NCBI GenBank assembly: GCA_003662985.1
Contig: QMZD01000121.1
Coordinates: 1 to 6,040, forward strand
Direction of reading: 5' to 3'
DNA length: 6,040 nucleotides
From: Archaeoglobales archaeon
GTDB lineage: Archaea > Halobacteriota > Archaeoglobi > Archaeoglobales > Archaeoglobaceae
A model generated the notes under the pieces. The model saw nothing but the letters and a program-made list of their open reading frames with translations, did not search any database and was not told the origin of the DNA. The position numbers were made by a program, and so were the translations under genes. Within the stretch, counting starts at the first letter, position 1. Each line of letters starts with the position of its first letter. Shown piece by piece: positions 5,269 to 6,040 of the stretch.

Positions 5269-5916
5269 ATGTTGTATGGTTTTTCCGGAAAATCGGTATT
5301 TGAATATAAAAATGTGGAAATTGTTTTTCTGAAACATGCGGGGTTTAAAATAAAGGGGAGTAAGGTCGTATACGTAGACCCTTATGACATTCCGCCGGAT
5401 TCTGGACTGGAAAAGGCGGATTACATATTGGTGACCCACGACCATTTTGATCACCTCGATTTAAAATCGATTCATGAACTGTCCACTCCTGAAACAACGG
5501 TGGTAGTTCCATGTGGGTGTTTGGTGGAAGGCTTCAGGACCTGTGAACTCGAACCTGGGAAAGAAGACACTCTTGATGGGATTAGGGTTAAGTGCGTCCC
5601 AGCGTACAACATCGGCAAAAGTTTTCATCCACCGGGCAAAGGTGTTGGGTGGATTCTTGAGATGGATGGTGTTAAGATATATCATGCAGGTGACACGGAT
5701 TATATTCCTGAAATGAGAGAGATCGAGGTTGATGTAGCCCTTTTGCCTGTGGGAGGCACGTATACGATGGATCTTGAGGATGCGAAGAGAGCTATAGAGG
5801 AAATAAAAGCGGAAAAGGTAATCCCGATGCATTTCGGAGCTTTGCCCGAAACACAAGTGGATGTAAGTGTTCTCAAATCCGATAAGGTCGTAATTCTTGA
5901 GCCGGTATATAAATAG
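5269..5916 (+). CDS. UPF0173 family metallo-beta-lactamase-fold hydrolase
   Basis: This is a 215-residue, apparently complete, single-domain cytoplasmic metallo-hydrolase of the MBL fold (UPF0173 type, a short relative of UlaG-like lactonases). The metal-binding set is present: THDHFDH (His57, His59, Asp61, His62), FHP with His120, HAGDTD (His139, Asp142) and PMHFG (His188). This pattern normally holds two metal ions. Further family marks are the opening strand pair with FLKHAGFKIKG and VVYVDPY, and the VALLPVGGTYTMD segment (about 156-168). Length is usual for the family. The physiological substrate is not established, and nothing nearby identifies it. ATG 5269 is chosen from the TATA-like box 25 nt upstream and because the family N-terminus starts there. 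The gene has its own promoter, is divergent from the small membrane-protein gene and converges on the partial gene at the right edge. Confidence 0.93.
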   Translation: MLYGFSGKSVFEYKNVEIVFLKHAGFKIKGSKVVYVDPYDIPPDSGLEKADYILVTHDHFDHLDLKSIHELSTPETTVVVPCGCLVEGFRTCELEPGKEDTLDGIRVKCVPAYNIGKSFHPPGKGVGWILEMDGVKIYHAGDTDYIPEMREIEVDVALLPVGGTYTMDLEDAKRAIEEIKAEKVIPMHFGALPETQVDVSVLKSDKVVILEPVYK

Positions 5917-5928
5917 TTATAGGGTCAC

Positions 5929-5934
5929 TTTTTT
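5929..5934 (+). terminator. Possible T-run terminator after the hydrolase gene
   Basis: Six consecutive T (TCACTTTTTTCC) lie 12 nt past the stop codon, before the 3' end of the convergent gene. A T-run of this kind can terminate archaeal transcription. No hairpin is visible. Confidence 0.35.
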
Positions 5935-5968
5935 CCATTTCCTCTATAAAATTAAATAACCACTCAGA

Positions 5969-6040
5969 CTACTCATCAAAGAGAACAAAGTTTTCCAGCA
6001 AAGTGTAATAGTTATCAGACTCTTCTTCTCCTAACTCTCT
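5969..6040 (-). CDS. C-terminal end of an unidentified protein (runs off window)
   Basis: Read on the minus strand from the right edge, an open frame gives 23 residues and then TAG (5971-5969). They include RELGEEESDNYYTLLEN and end in FVLFDE. The mixture of acidic, aromatic and leucine residues looks like a genuine soluble C-terminus. The gene would converge on the UPF0173 hydrolase, leaving a 52-bp gap, which is a normal arrangement. The body of the protein lies outside the window, so no function can be assigned. Confidence 0.5.
   Translation of the reverse strand, partial: RELGEEESDNYYTLLENFVLFDE

Noticed and set aside
5191..5856. Minus-strand frames of 87 and 131 codons over the UPF0173 gene
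   Set aside because: They are antisense shadows of a gene with all its metal-binding motifs intact.
1..6040. tRNA, rRNA, CRISPR array, insertion sequence or complete mobile element
   Set aside because: No cloverleaf or rRNA-like conserved stretch, regularly spaced repeat, transposase, integrase or terminal inverted repeat was found by reading both strands.

Overview
The window looks like chromosomal DNA of a thermophilic archaeon, most likely of the Archaeoglobales type (Archaeoglobus, Geoglobus or Ferroglobus). This placement is inferred. Five transcription units have an archaeal TATA-like box about 25-30 nt before the ATG and no Shine-Dalgarno (SD) sequence, which is the leaderless layout. 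The gene content also fits: paired class III CoA-transferases, a free-standing receiver protein and a UPF0173 metallo-hydrolase. No sequence search was possible, so the genus is not fixed.

Left part (1-710): a small, low-complexity, unrecognised protein ends in an ATGA overlap with a second small reading frame. That second frame makes sense only if one base is restored. Repaired, it encodes a cysteine-rich, zinc-ribbon-like microprotein (CPLC ... CPRGTCEH). A very AT-rich gene-free stretch follows, ending in a small cluster of TGGCGA repeats that includes a perfect 12-bp palindrome.

Centre (711-3387, minus strand): a two-gene operon encodes two homologous but different CaiB/BaiF (class III) CoA-transferase subunits. 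The promoter-proximal subunit keeps the catalytic aspartate (Asp193). The downstream subunit has a tyrosine at the aligned position. The pair is therefore read as one hetero-oligomeric CoA-transferase, similar in layout to BbsE/BbsF of anaerobic benzylsuccinate activation. The acid substrate cannot be read from the sequence. A divergent gene encodes a BASS-family (bile acid:sodium symporter-like) membrane transporter, which may supply an organic acid to it.

Right part (4454-6040): an orphan CheY-like receiver protein converges, with a 2-bp gap, on an 88-residue protein with two membrane segments. Divergent from the latter is a UPF0173 metallo-beta-lactamase-fold hydrolase. The last 72 bases are the C-terminal end of an unidentified minus-strand gene that runs off the window.

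Most of the window is ordinary archaeal metabolism. The points most worth a second look are the frameshifted microprotein at 286-458, the asymmetric active site of the CoA-transferase pair, and the repeats in the spacer regions.
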